This document shows, piece by piece, positions 1-8,539 of a DNA stretch of 64,000 nt (positions within the stretch are counted from its first letter, which is position 1; every line of letters starts with the position of its first letter). Below the pieces are notes generated by a model, which was given only the letters and a program-made list of their open reading frames with translations, searched no databases and was not told the DNA's origin. This DNA is from Nocardioides zeae. GTDB taxonomy: Bacteria; Actinomycetota; Actinomycetes; Propionibacteriales; Nocardioidaceae. The translations under genes were made by a program, and so were the position numbers. The stretch lies in NCBI RefSeq assembly GCF_030818655.1, contig NZ_JAUTAN010000001.1, forward strand, positions 1,116,001 through 1,180,000, in the 5' to 3' direction.

Positions 1-32
1 CCTCTGGCGGGACCTCGGCTGACCGACCGCCC

Positions 33-46
33 GTCCCGCGCGGGAC
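33..46. promoter_or_regulatory. Perfect 14-bp palindrome, candidate operator of the catabolic operon
   Basis: GTCCCGCGCGGGAC is fully self-complementary and lies about 70 nt before the first gene. Its half-site GTCCCGC recurs at 53-59. The placement suits a regulator site for the operon, possibly for the LuxR-type protein encoded downstream, but no binding partner can be shown from sequence. Confidence 0.4.
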
Positions 47-81
47 AGCCACGTCCCGCACCCCACCGCGACACGTCGGGG

Positions 82-98
82 GCCGCCCTCGGGGCGGC
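82..98 (+). promoter_or_regulatory. Leader hairpin and strong ribosome site before the first catabolic gene
   Basis: GCCGCCC-TCG-GGGCGGC forms a 7-bp GC-only stem that ends 6 nt before an AGGAGG Shine-Dalgarno (105-110), which in turn lies 4 nt before the ATG. The stem could stabilise the mRNA end or tune translation. It is too close to the gene to be an ordinary terminator. Confidence 0.35.
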
Positions 99-114
99 TC
101 CCACAGGAGGAACC

Positions 115-1263
115 ATGAGCAGCACCACGTCAGGAGGCGTCGCCGTCGTCGGCGCCGGCGAGTCGCCGTACACCCGCCACCCGGCGGCCGGTACGACGAC
201 GGCAGGCGTGCTCGGCGACGCGGTCCGCCGCGCGCTGGCCGACGCCGGGTTGACCACCGCCGACGTCGACGGCTTCGGGGTGTCCAGCTTCACCCTGCAG
301 CCCGACCACGCCGTCGACCTGGCCTGGCGGCTGGGCCTGCGGGTCGACTGGCTGATGCAGGACACGAACGGCGGGGCGAGCGCGGGCGGGATGCTCCAGC
401 ACGCGGTCCGGGCCGTCGAGGCCGGCGACGCGTCGGTCGTCGTGCTCGTGGCCGGTGACCTCATGGACCGCGAGGTGCACGTCGAGATGGTGCGGCGCTA
501 CAACCGCGCGACGGCGGAGCACCTCGCCCCGCTGCCCATGACGGGTCCGAACGCGCTCTTCGCGATGCTCACCCGTCGCCAGATGGACCGGTTCGGCCTG
601 GCGCGGGAGGACTACGGCCGCCTCGTCGTGGCCCAGCGCGCGTGGGCGGTGGCCAACCCGGGAGCGGTCTACCGCACGCCCCTCGCCCTCGAGGAGTACC
701 TCGCGGCGCCGACCGTTTCCGAGCCCCTGGGGCGCTACGACTGCGTGCCGCCCGTGACGGGCGCGGACGCCGTGGTGGTGGCCGCCGAGACCCGGGCGAG
801 CGGCCGCTGCGCGCGCGTGCTCGCGGTCGCCACGACGTACAACACCGACGACCAGGCCGGTGACGGGCTCACCACGGGGGTCGCGTCCTGCGCGCCCCGC
901 GCGTTCGAGCGCGCCGGCGTCGAGCCCGCGGACGTCGACGTCGTGAGCGTCTACGACGACTACCCGGCGATGGTCGTCGCCCAGCTCGCCGACCTCGGGC
1001 TCCCCGGGGCGGACGACCTGCCGCGCCTGCTGGCGCTCGTGGGCGAGCGGAACCTGCCCGTCAACACGTCCGGCGGGCAGCTGTCCGCCGGGCAGCCCGG
1101 CGCCGGCGGGGGCATGCACGGTCTCGTCGAGGTGGTGCGCCAGCTCCGGGGCCAGGCCGACGGCCGGCAGGTCGGTGGTCGCATCGGCGTGGTGACGGGC
1201 TACGGCATGGTGCTCTACCGCCACGGTGCGTGCGGCAACGTCGCGGTGCTGGAGGCGGCATGA
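115..1263 (+). CDS. Thiolase-like protein (SCP-x/lipid-transfer type), probably an aldolase or acyltransferase subunit
   Basis: The 382-aa protein has the SCP-x-type thiolase fold pattern: N-terminal VVGAGESPYTRH, a central YDDY segment near residue 283, and a C-terminal RHGACGN motif. Where a thiolase normally has its nucleophilic cysteine (NCSTG or CASG-like) this protein reads NGGASAGG, so ordinary thiolysis is doubtful. The next gene overlaps it by ATGA and begins with a DUF35 domain. Thiolase-like/DUF35 pairs are known to form complexes such as the Ltp2/ChsH2 retro-aldolase of steroid side-chain breakdown. I infer a carbon-carbon lyase or acyl-CoA-acting subunit working with the DUF35-ligase. 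The start is set by AGGAGG 4 nt upstream. Confidence 0.8.
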   Translation: MSSTTSGGVAVVGAGESPYTRHPAAGTTTAGVLGDAVRRALADAGLTTADVDGFGVSSFTLQPDHAVDLAWRLGLRVDWLMQDTNGGASAGGMLQHAVRAVEAGDASVVVLVAGDLMDREVHVEMVRRYNRATAEHLAPLPMTGPNALFAMLTRRQMDRFGLAREDYGRLVVAQRAWAVANPGAVYRTPLALEEYLAAPTVSEPLGRYDCVPPVTGADAVVVAAETRASGRCARVLAVATTYNTDDQAGDGLTTGVASCAPRAFERAGVEPADVDVVSVYDDYPAMVVAQLADLGLPGADDLPRLLALVGERNLPVNTSGGQLSAGQPGAGGGMHGLVEVVRQLRGQADGRQVGGRIGVVTGYGMVLYRHGACGNVAVLEAA

Positions 1264-3170
1264 GCCTCGTGATCCAGCGCTGCACGACCTGCGGCCGGAC
1301 CCTCTTCCCCGACCGGGTGCTCTGCCCGGAGTGCGGCAGCGCCCAGCTGGCGCACGAGACCGTCGACGTCGGCACCGTCACCGACCACACCCGCACCTCC
1401 GACGGACTCGTGCTGCTGACGCTGGAGGTCGACACCGGGCTCCGCGTGATCGGCCGGCTCCTCGGCGCCGGCACCGTCGCGAGCGGCGACGTGCTGCCCC
1501 TCGTCGCCCACGACGACCACCCGGGCCCCGCGGCGTACGTGCCGCGGCCCGACGGCGACCCCGCGCCGAGCGGGTCGGCGGCCCCGGCCGACGACCACCG
1601 CCTGCCCGAGGACCCGTCGCTGCGCGCCGCGACGGTGCCCGGCCTGCTGCGCGCCCGGGCGGACCTCACGCCGGACGCGCCGCTCCTGCGCTGCGGACCC
1701 CTGCGCCGTACGGCGCGGGAGATGCTCGACGCGGTGTCCCGGGCCGGCGGTGCGCTCGTCGAGCGGGGCATCGGCCGTGGCGACCGGGTCGCGCTGATGG
1801 CGGCGAACCGGGTGGAGCTGCTCGACCTGGTGCTCGGCGCCGCCTGGATCGGCGCCGTCGCCGTGCCGATCAACACCGCGGCGCGTGGGGAGCAGCTGCA
1901 CCACGTGCTGACGAACTCGGAGGCCCGGCTGCTCGTCGTCGAGCCGGAGCTCCTCGCGGCGGTCGACGACCTCCCGCCGCTGCCCGCGCTGCGCGAGCGG
2001 TGGGTGCTCGACGACGAGACCTCCGTGCTGGGGGCGCCGGTCGACGCCGCCGACGTGCGGGCGGGCGACCCGGCCGCGATCCTCTACACCTCGGGGACCA
2101 CGGGCGTCTCCAAGGGCGTCGTGTGCCCCCACGGCCAGTTCTCGTGGTGGGGACGCAACGTCAGCGCGCAGCTCGGCCTGCGGAGCGACGACGTGCTCCA
2201 CACATGCCTGCCGCTCTTCCACACCAACGCGCTCAACGCCTTCAGCCAGGCGGTCGTCGCCGGGTCGACGTACGTGCTGGGCGGACGCTTCTCGGCGTCC
2301 CGGTTCTGGTCGCAGATGGTCGAGAGCGGCGCGACCGTCACCTACCTGCTCGGCGCGATGGTGAGCATCCTCGACCGCCGTCCGCCCTCCCCGCTCGACC
2401 GTGCCCACCGGGTGCGCCTGGCCCTGTCGCCGGCGACGCCGGCGGCGCTGGTGACCCCGTTCCAGGAGCGGTTCGGCGTCGAGCTGCTCGACGGCTACGG
2501 CTCCACGGAGACGAACGCGGTCCTCGCCACGCGGCCGGGCTCCCAGCGGCCCGGGTACGTCGGGACCGTCCAGCCCGGGTTCACCGCCCGGGTGGTCGAC
2601 GAGGACGGAGCACCGGTCCCGCCCGGCGAGCCGGGGGAGCTGCTCGTGCGCAGCGACCAGCCCTTCGCCTTCGCGTCGGGGTACTTCCACATGCCCGAGG
2701 CGACGGCGGCCTCCTGGCAGGACCTGTGGTTCCACACCGGTGACCGCGTCGTCCTGGAGGCCGACGGGTGGGTGCGGTTCGTCGACCGCATCAAGGACGT
2801 GATCCGCCGGCGCGGGGAGAACATCTCCGCCTCGGAGGTCGAGTCCGTGCTCGGGCAGCACCCCGACATCGCCGCCGCGGCCGTCTACGCGGTCGACTCC
2901 GAGCTCGGCGAGGACGAGGTGATGGCGGCGCTCGTGACCGAGCCCGGCCGCGTCCTCGACGTCGACGACCTCGTCGCGTTCTGCCGCCCCCGCCTCGCGG
3001 GCTACGCCATTCCCCGCTTCATCCGCGTCGTCGACGACCTGCCCTTGACCGAGAACGGGAAGGTCCGCAAGCCGGCCCTCCGCGCGCTCGGGACCGACGG
3101 GGCGTGGGACCGGGAGGCCGACCGCGACGCGCGCGTCGCCTCCGCCCGCGGCCAGGGCGTCCCCTCGTGA
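1260..3170 (+). CDS. DUF35 (zinc ribbon + OB fold) fused to an AMP-forming acyl-CoA synthetase
   Basis: The 636-aa protein has two parts. Residues 1 to about 100 are a DUF35 module: a zinc ribbon with C8, C11, C22 and C25, then an OB-like strand set. Residues from about 125 onward are an acyl-CoA synthetase: the P-loop YTSGTTG at 276-282, a DGYGSTE motif, HTGDR, and the C-terminal NGKVRK with the adenylation lysine K601. DUF35 proteins normally stand alone next to thiolase-like partners, so fusion to a CoA ligase is unusual. The start overlaps the upstream stop (ATGA), which couples translation to the thiolase-like gene and suggests a complex in which substrate is activated and then cleaved. 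The carboxylate substrate is unknown; an aromatic or short side-chain acid feeding the downstream ring-cleavage genes is an inference. Confidence 0.85.
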   Translation: MSLVIQRCTTCGRTLFPDRVLCPECGSAQLAHETVDVGTVTDHTRTSDGLVLLTLEVDTGLRVIGRLLGAGTVASGDVLPLVAHDDHPGPAAYVPRPDGDPAPSGSAAPADDHRLPEDPSLRAATVPGLLRARADLTPDAPLLRCGPLRRTAREMLDAVSRAGGALVERGIGRGDRVALMAANRVELLDLVLGAAWIGAVAVPINTAARGEQLHHVLTNSEARLLVVEPELLAAVDDLPPLPALRERWVLDDETSVLGAPVDAADVRAGDPAAILYTSGTTGVSKGVVCPHGQFSWWGRNVSAQLGLRSDDVLHTCLPLFHTNALNAFSQAVVAGSTYVLGGRFSASRFWSQMVESGATVTYLLGAMVSILDRRPPSPLDRAHRVRLALSPATPAALVTPFQERFGVELLDGYGSTETNAVLATRPGSQRPGYVGTVQPGFTARVVDEDGAPVPPGEPGELLVRSDQPFAFASGYFHMPEATAASWQDLWFHTGDRVVLEADGWVRFVDRIKDVIRRRGENISASEVESVLGQHPDIAAAAVYAVDSELGEDEVMAALVTEPGRVLDVDDLVAFCRPRLAGYAIPRFIRVVDDLPLTENGKVRKPALRALGTDGAWDREADRDARVASARGQGVPS

Positions 3171-3200
3171 CCACCGATCCCCAGCGAACCGGGAGCTCCC

Positions 3201-4655
3201 ATGCGTGACTACCAGAACTACATCGACGGCGCGTTCGTCGCCGGACCCGAGGCGTTCGCGGACGTCGACCCCACGACCGGCCGGCAGGTGGCCTGGGTCC
3301 ACGAGGCCGACGCCGCCCTCGTCGACCGGGCCGTCCGGGCGGCCCGCCGCGCCGTGGAGGGCCCCTGGGGCCGCACCTCCGTCGCGTCGCGCGCCGTGCT
3401 GCTGCGCCGGATCGCCGACGAGATCGATCGCCGTGCGGACGACCTGCTCGCCGCCGAGGTCGCCGACACCGGCAAGCCCGCGAGCGTGGCGCGCGCCCTC
3501 GACGTCGCCCGCGCGGCGGCGAACTTCCGCTGCTTCGCCGATGTGGTGGCGGCCGAGGGCACCGAGTCCTTCCTGCAGGAGCTGCCCGACGGCGGGCAGG
3601 CGCTCAACTACGCGCTGCGGAAGCCCCTCGGGGTGGTCGCGGCCATCGTGCCGTGGAACCTGCCCCTGCTGCTCCTGACGTGGAAGCTCGCGCCGGCGCT
3701 CGCCTGCGGCAACGCGGTCGTCGTGAAGCCGTCCGAGGAGACGCCCGGCTCGGCCACCGTCCTCGCCGAGATCCTCGACGCCGTCGGCGTGCCACCGGGG
3801 GTCTACAACGTCGTGCACGGCTTCGGCTCGGGCTCGGCGGGGGAGCACCTCGTGACCCACCCCGACGTGGACGGCGTGACCTTCACCGGCTCGACGGCCA
3901 CCGGCACCGGCATCATGAAGGCGGTCGCCCCGCGGGTGCGCCCGGTCAGCTTCGAGCTGGGCGGCAAGAACGCGGCGCTGGTCTTCGCCGACGCCGACCT
4001 CGACGCGACGGTCGCCGGCCTGACGCGGTCCGTCTTCGCCAACACCGGCCAGGTGTGCCTGTGCACCGAGCGCGTGTACGTCGAGCGCAGCATCTTCGAC
4101 GAGGTCGCCGAGCGCCTCACGGCGTCCGCCAGGGCCCTGCGCCTGGGAGCACCGTCCGACGCCGCCACGACGACCGGGCCCGTCATCTCGCGGGCACACC
4201 AGGAGAAGATCCTCCGCTACTTCGCGGCGGCGGAGCAGGCCGGCGCGAAGGCCATCACCGGCGGGGGCGTGCCCACCATGACCGGCGACCTCGCCGGCGG
4301 CTTCTGGGTCGAGCCCACGCTGTGGACCGGCCTCACCAACGAGGACCGCGTCGTGCGGGAGGAGATCTTCGGTCCCGCGGCCGCGCTCATCCCGTTCGAC
4401 ACCGAGCAGGAGGCGGTGGCGCTGGCCAACGACACCAGCTACGGCCTGGCCGCCGCGGTGTGGACGACCGACCTGCGCCGCGCCCACCGCGTGGCGGGGC
4501 GGATGGACGTGGGCATCTCCTGGGTCAACAACTGGTTCCTGCGCGAGCTGCGGTCGCCCTTCGGCGGCACCGGCCTGTCCGGCATCGGGCGCGAGGGTGG
4601 ACGGCACTCCCTCGACTTCTACACCGAGACCACGAACGTGTGCGTGACGCTGTGA
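3201..4655 (+). CDS. nbaE: 2-aminomuconate (2-hydroxymuconate) 6-semialdehyde dehydrogenase
   Basis: The 484-aa protein is an NAD-dependent aldehyde dehydrogenase. It shows the NYIDG start, VPWNLPLLL, the FTGST nucleotide-binding motif, catalytic Glu252 in FELGGK, and nucleophile Cys286 in NTGQVCLC. The second Cys two residues later is typical of muconate-semialdehyde dehydrogenases. In the meta-cleavage route it oxidises 2-aminomuconate-6-semialdehyde to 2-aminomuconate. The enzyme assignment rests on family likeness plus neighbours: deaminase, dioxygenase and ACMS decarboxylase follow in the same operon. Its start is an ATG 30 nt after the ligase stop, with a GGGAGC ribosome site. Hydroxymuconate semialdehyde is a possible alternative substrate. 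Confidence 0.88.
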   Translation: MRDYQNYIDGAFVAGPEAFADVDPTTGRQVAWVHEADAALVDRAVRAARRAVEGPWGRTSVASRAVLLRRIADEIDRRADDLLAAEVADTGKPASVARALDVARAAANFRCFADVVAAEGTESFLQELPDGGQALNYALRKPLGVVAAIVPWNLPLLLLTWKLAPALACGNAVVVKPSEETPGSATVLAEILDAVGVPPGVYNVVHGFGSGSAGEHLVTHPDVDGVTFTGSTATGTGIMKAVAPRVRPVSFELGGKNAALVFADADLDATVAGLTRSVFANTGQVCLCTERVYVERSIFDEVAERLTASARALRLGAPSDAATTTGPVISRAHQEKILRYFAAAEQAGAKAITGGGVPTMTGDLAGGFWVEPTLWTGLTNEDRVVREEIFGPAAALIPFDTEQEAVALANDTSYGLAAAVWTTDLRRAHRVAGRMDVGISWVNNWFLRELRSPFGGTGLSGIGREGGRHSLDFYTETTNVCVTL

Positions 4656-5458
4656 GCGCCCACGACACGGCCGTCGAGCTCGTCGCCTCCCGCCTCGACG
4701 AGGCCCAGCGCAGCGCGACCCCCGTGCGACCGCAGGAGGACTGGCCACACCTGTCCCTCGACCAGGCGTACGCCGCCCAGGCCCGCCTCGTCGAGCGCCG
4801 GCGGGAGCGGGGGGAGCAGGAGGTCGGGCTGAAGCTGGGCTTCACCAGCGAGGCCAAGATGCGCCAGATGGGCATCGACGAGCTCATCATCGGCGTCCTC
4901 ACGGACGGCATGCAGGTGCCGGACGGCGGATCGGTCGACCTCGCCGCGTTCGTCCACCCCCGGGTCGAGCCCGAGGTGGCGTTCCGGTTCGGACGTGACC
5001 TCGACCTGGCCGACCCCGCCCTGCAGGTCGCCGACCTGCGGGCCGCGCTGACCGGCGTGGCCGCCGGCATCGAGCTGATCGATTCCCGCTACGAGGGCTT
5101 CAGCTTCGACCTGCCGCGCGTGGTGGCCGACAACACCTCCGCCGCCGCGTTCACCATCGGTCCGTGGGTCGACCCCGCCGGCGTGGAGCTCGGCGACCTG
5201 CCCGTCACCCTCACCATCGCCGGCGAGGTGGCGGCCGCGGGCACCACGGCGGCCATCCTCGGCCACCCGCTCTCCACGCTGCCGCACCTGCTCGCGCTCG
5301 GCCGGCGGCTCGGGCTGTCCCTCCCGGCGGGCTCGGTGGTGCTCGCGGGCGCCGCCACGGCCGCGGTGCCGCTGCTCACCGGCGACGTCGTCGTCCGCGT
5401 GGCCGGGCTCGGCGAGGCGCACCTCACCGGCATCGCCGGCGGGGAGGTGGCCCCGTGA
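4652..5458 (+). CDS. nbaG: 4-oxalocrotonate decarboxylase / 2-oxopent-4-enoate hydratase family
   Basis: The 268-aa protein belongs to the fumarylacetoacetase-like hydratase/decarboxylase family, with [18 protein letters not shown] and the [13 protein letters not shown] segment. The GTG start overlaps the dehydrogenase stop by 4 nt (GTGA), so it is translationally coupled. In the pathway, 2-aminomuconate deaminated by the next gene becomes 4-oxalocrotonate, which this enzyme would decarboxylate to 2-oxopent-4-enoate. Sequence alone does not separate decarboxylase from hydratase. Only one copy is in the window, so the other partner (hydratase), the aldolase and the acetaldehyde dehydrogenase are presumably upstream or elsewhere. 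Confidence 0.8.
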   Translation: MSAHDTAVELVASRLDEAQRSATPVRPQEDWPHLSLDQAYAAQARLVERRRERGEQEVGLKLGFTSEAKMRQMGIDELIIGVLTDGMQVPDGGSVDLAAFVHPRVEPEVAFRFGRDLDLADPALQVADLRAALTGVAAGIELIDSRYEGFSFDLPRVVADNTSAAAFTIGPWVDPAGVELGDLPVTLTIAGEVAAAGTTAAILGHPLSTLPHLLALGRRLGLSLPAGSVVLAGAATAAVPLLTGDVVVRVAGLGEAHLTGIAGGEVAP

Positions 5459-5892
5459 CCCGGTCCTTCATGGTCAGCGGCAAGGCCCGCCCCCGCGGGC
5501 GGTTCCCGCACGCCAAGCGCGCCGGTGACCTCGTCTACGTCTCGGGCACGAGCAGCCGCCGGCCCGACAACACCTTCGTGGGCGTCGAGGTCGACGAGCT
5601 CGGCACCACCGCGCTCGACATCCGCGCCCAGACCGCGGCCGTGCTCGACAACATCGGCGACATCCTCGCCGACGTCGGCGGCAGCCTCGCCGACCTCGTC
5701 CAGGTGACCGCCTACCTGGTCAACATGAACGACTTCGGTGGCTACAACGAGGTCTACGCCGGCTACTTCGACGAGTCCGGCCCCACCCGCACGACGGTCG
5801 CGGTGCACCAGCTGCCGCACCCCCACCTGCTGATCGAGATCCAGGCCGTGGCGTACCTGCCCGAGCCCCCCACGACGAAGGAGCACGCATGA
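5455..5892 (+). CDS. nbaF: RidA-family 2-aminomuconate deaminase
   Basis: The 145-aa protein is a RidA/YjgF-family trimer subunit: the [12 protein letters not shown] strand, a central [10 protein letters not shown] helix-strand unit, and the carboxylate-binding arginine in RTTVAV followed by the LLIEIQAVA strand. Generic RidA proteins hydrolyse reactive enamines. The aminomuconate-specific branch releases ammonia from 2-aminomuconate, and its position between the decarboxylase and the 3-hydroxyanthranilate dioxygenase supports that role. The GTG start lies in a GTGA overlap with the upstream gene, and its stop overlaps the next start as ATGA. Length is slightly above the usual 125-130 residues because of N- and C-terminal tails. 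Confidence 0.85.
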   Translation: MTRSFMVSGKARPRGRFPHAKRAGDLVYVSGTSSRRPDNTFVGVEVDELGTTALDIRAQTAAVLDNIGDILADVGGSLADLVQVTAYLVNMNDFGGYNEVYAGYFDESGPTRTTVAVHQLPHPHLLIEIQAVAYLPEPPTTKEHA

Positions 5893-6425
5893 GCCCGACC
5901 CTGCCCGCCGGAGTGACCCAGCCGCTGAACTTCCAGGCCTGGATCGCCGAGCACGAGCACCTGCTCCAGCCGCCGGTGAACAACCAGGCGATCTTCACCG
6001 GCGACGACTTCATCGTGCAGGTCGTGGGCGGCCCCAACCAGCGCACCGACTTCCACGTCGACCCCTACGAGGAGTGGTTCCACCAGGTGAAGGGCGACAT
6101 GCACGTCAACGTGATGACGCCCGACGGCGAGGTCACCGTGCACATCCGCGAGGGCGAGACCTGGCTGCTGCCCGGGTTCCTGCCGCACTCGCCGCAGCGC
6201 CCCGAGGCCGGCTCCATCGGCGTCGTCATCGAGCGGATCCGCGAGGAGGGCACCCTCGAGAAGTTCCAGTGGTACTGCCCCGGATGCTCCGCCCTCGTCC
6301 ACGAGGTCGAGCTGCAGGTGCGGGACATCGTCGAGGACCTCCCGCCCGTCTTCGTGGCCTTCTACGAGGACGAGGCCGCCCGCACCTGCGACGCCTGCGG
6401 GACCCTGCACCCCGGCAAGGGCTGA
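5889..6425 (+). CDS. nbaC: 3-hydroxyanthranilate 3,4-dioxygenase
   Basis: The 178-aa cupin opens the 3-hydroxyanthranilate ring to 2-amino-3-carboxymuconate-6-semialdehyde using Fe(II) and O2. All hallmark residues are visible: substrate arginine R52, iron ligands H56, E62 and H100, second-shell R104 and E115, and the bacterial rubredoxin-like site C130/C133 and C167/C170. Length equals the bacterial family norm. It starts in an ATGA overlap with the deaminase. This enzyme defines the operon as an aminobenzoate (tryptophan-kynurenine or nitrobenzoate derived) meta-cleavage pathway. Regulation is expected to follow the whole operon. Confidence 0.96.
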   Translation: MSPTLPAGVTQPLNFQAWIAEHEHLLQPPVNNQAIFTGDDFIVQVVGGPNQRTDFHVDPYEEWFHQVKGDMHVNVMTPDGEVTVHIREGETWLLPGFLPHSPQRPEAGSIGVVIERIREEGTLEKFQWYCPGCSALVHEVELQVRDIVEDLPPVFVAFYEDEAARTCDACGTLHPGKG

Positions 6426-6430
6426 GAGAC

Positions 6431-7456
6431 GTGACCGCTGACGCTGCGACGCTCCCCGCCGTCGACGTCCACTCCCACTACGTGCCGCGCGGGTGGCCGA
6501 CGCTGCCCGGTCCGGAGCCCCGGCTCTGGCTGGACGTCCGGACCGCCGACGAGGCCACGATGATGATCGGGTCGCGCGAGTTCCGGAAGGTCGACTCCAC
6601 CGCGTGGTCGGCCGAGCGGCGCCTCGCCGACATGGACGCCGACGGCGTCGACCTCCAGGTGGTGTCGCCGACGCCGGTCTTCTTCTCCTACGACCGGGCG
6701 CCCGACGAGGCCGCCGCCATCGCCCGGGTCTTCAACGACCTGGCCCTCGAGATCACCGCGGCCTCGCCGCGGCTGGTCCCGTTCTGCCAGGTGCCGCTGC
6801 AGGACCCGGACGCCGCGTGCGCCGAGCTCGAGCGGAGCCTGGCGGCCGGCCACGTCGGTGTCGAGATCGGCAACCACGTGGGGGACCGCGACCTCGACGA
6901 CGCGGGGGTCGTCACCTTCCTGGAGCACTGCGCCGCGCTCGACGTGCCCGTCTTCGTGCACCCGTGGGACCTGCCGGGAGGACCGCGCCTGGAGCGCTGG
7001 ATGGCACAGTGGCTCGCCGGCATGCCGGCCGAGACCCACCTCTCGATCCTGGCCCTGGTGCTCGGCGGCGTCTTCGACCGGGTGTCGCCCGACCTGCGCA
7101 TCTGCTTCGCGCACGGCGGGGGGTCGTTCGCGCACTGGCTCGGCCGCATGGACAACGCCTGGCACCAGCGCCACGACGTCATCGGCACCAGCGAGCACCC
7201 CCCGTCGCACTACGTCGACCGGTTCTCGGTCGACTCCGTCGTGTTCGAGGAGGCCCCGCTGCGGCTGCTCGTCGACACGCTGGGTGCGGACCGGGTCATG
7301 GTGGGCAGCGACTACCCCTACCCGCTGGGGGAGCGCCCCGCCGGGGCCGTCGTACGGCGCGCGCCGTTCCTCGACGACGCGTCGCGCTGCCTGCTCCTGC
7401 GCGAGAACGCGCTCGCCTGGCTCGGCCCCCGCGCGCGGACGGACGCCCCGCGGTGA
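6431..7456 (+). CDS. nbaD: 2-amino-3-carboxymuconate-6-semialdehyde decarboxylase (ACMSD)
   Basis: The 341-aa amidohydrolase-fold enzyme removes CO2 from the ring-cleavage product. Zinc ligands are clear: HSH at residues 14-16, H177 in FVHPWD, H228 in FAHGGGSF and D294 in GSDYPYPLG. The last three fall at the same numbers I recall for the Pseudomonas fluorescens enzyme. The GTG at 6431 was chosen because it follows the dioxygenase stop by 5 nt and lies just before the HSH strand; the longer open frame upstream is antisense-like. Competing spontaneous cyclisation of its substrate to quinolinate explains why it sits directly next to the dioxygenase. Confidence 0.95.
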   Translation: MTADAATLPAVDVHSHYVPRGWPTLPGPEPRLWLDVRTADEATMMIGSREFRKVDSTAWSAERRLADMDADGVDLQVVSPTPVFFSYDRAPDEAAAIARVFNDLALEITAASPRLVPFCQVPLQDPDAACAELERSLAAGHVGVEIGNHVGDRDLDDAGVVTFLEHCAALDVPVFVHPWDLPGGPRLERWMAQWLAGMPAETHLSILALVLGGVFDRVSPDLRICFAHGGGSFAHWLGRMDNAWHQRHDVIGTSEHPPSHYVDRFSVDSVVFEEAPLRLLVDTLGADRVMVGSDYPYPLGERPAGAVVRRAPFLDDASRCLLLRENALAWLGPRARTDAPR

Positions 7457-8487
7457 CGGCCGACGTGCGCCGTGGTTCCGTGGCGACGACGATGCGCGTC
7501 GTACGGGTGCCTGCCGGGGGGACGGACGCACCGCTGCGGTGCGAGCCGGCGTCCGTGCCGGTGCCGGGCCACGGCCAGGTGCTCGTGCGCACCGCGGCGA
7601 TCGGCGTCAACCGGGCCGACGTGATGCAGCGGGCCGGCACCTACCCGCTGCCCCCGGGATCGACCGACGTCCCGGGCCTCGAGGCCTCCGGCACCGTCGT
7701 CGCGACCGGCCCGGGCATCGACGCCCCGGCCGTCGGGGCGCAGGTGTGCGCGCTGCTGCCGGGGGGCGGGTACGCCGAGGTGGTCGCCGTCCGCGCCGAC
7801 CACACGCTGCCCGTGCCCGACGGGGTCGGGCTGGAGGACGCGGCCGGCCTCGTCGAGGTGGCGGCGACCGTCTGGTCGAACCTGCTGACGGCGCGCACCG
7901 CGGCCGGGCTGGTCCCCGACGTACCGCCCACCGGCAGCTGGGTGCTCGTGCACGGCGGCAGCGGCGGCGTGGGCTCCATGGCCGTCCAGCTCGCTGCGGC
8001 CCTGGGGATGCGCGTGGTCACGACGGTCGGGTCGGCGGTGAAGGCGGACTTCGCCCTCGCGCTCGGGGCCGAGCTGGTCGTCGACCACACCCGGGAGGAC
8101 TTCCGGGAGGTGCTCGCCGCCCACGGGATCCGGCCGGTGCGGATCCTCGACGTCGTCGGGGCCGCCTACCTCGCGCGGAACCTCGACGTGCTGGCGCGGG
8201 GCGGACGGCTCGCCGTCGTCGCCCACCAGAGCGGACCCGTGGTCGACCTCGACCTGCGGACCCTGCTCCGCGGTGACGTGACGGTCGAGGGCAGCGGTCT
8301 GCGCGCACGGTCCGAGGGGGAGAAGGCCCGCATCCTCGCCCAGCTGCGGGAGCACGTGTGGCCGCTGCTGGAGCAGCGGCTGGTCCGCCCGGTCACCCAC
8401 GCCCGGATCGCCCTCGACGACGCCGACCGCGCGCTCGACCTGGTCGCGCGGGGACAGCACCTCGGCAAGGTGCTGCTGGTGCCGTGA
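7453..8487 (+). CDS. Zinc-independent medium-chain NAD(P)H:quinone oxidoreductase (PIG3-like)
   Basis: The MDR-family protein has an N-terminal GroES-like domain (IGVNRADVMQRAG, PGLEASGTV) and a Rossmann domain with the nucleotide motif GGSGGVGSMAVQLA. It lacks the zinc ligands of alcohol dehydrogenases, as in quinone oxidoreductase/PIG3-type enzymes. A GTG at 7453 overlaps the ACMSD stop (GTGA), giving 344 aa; the ATG at 7492 would give 331 aa and fits typical family N-termini better. I list the coupled start. Its role may be reduction of a quinone or enoyl intermediate in the pathway, but no substrate is visible. Confidence 0.75.
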   Translation: MTADVRRGSVATTMRVVRVPAGGTDAPLRCEPASVPVPGHGQVLVRTAAIGVNRADVMQRAGTYPLPPGSTDVPGLEASGTVVATGPGIDAPAVGAQVCALLPGGGYAEVVAVRADHTLPVPDGVGLEDAAGLVEVAATVWSNLLTARTAAGLVPDVPPTGSWVLVHGGSGGVGSMAVQLAAALGMRVVTTVGSAVKADFALALGAELVVDHTREDFREVLAAHGIRPVRILDVVGAAYLARNLDVLARGGRLAVVAHQSGPVVDLDLRTLLRGDVTVEGSGLRARSEGEKARILAQLREHVWPLLEQRLVRPVTHARIALDDADRALDLVARGQHLGKVLLVP

Positions 8488-8539
8488 CGCCGACCGCTCC
8501 GATCGACCCGACCTGCTCACTCCTCCGAGAGGCAACCGC

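Noticed and set aside
2..22. Possible C-terminus of an upstream gene (LWRDLG then TGA)
   Set aside because: Only six codons are visible, so it cannot be supported.
130..1224. Long minus-strand frame opposite the thiolase-like gene
   Set aside because: His/Arg/Gly-rich antisense shadow of high-G+C coding DNA with no motif.
1215..4748. 1177-codon minus-strand frame across the ligase and dehydrogenase genes
   Set aside because: Composition is that of a third-position GC mirror; it covers two well-supported genes and has no domain.
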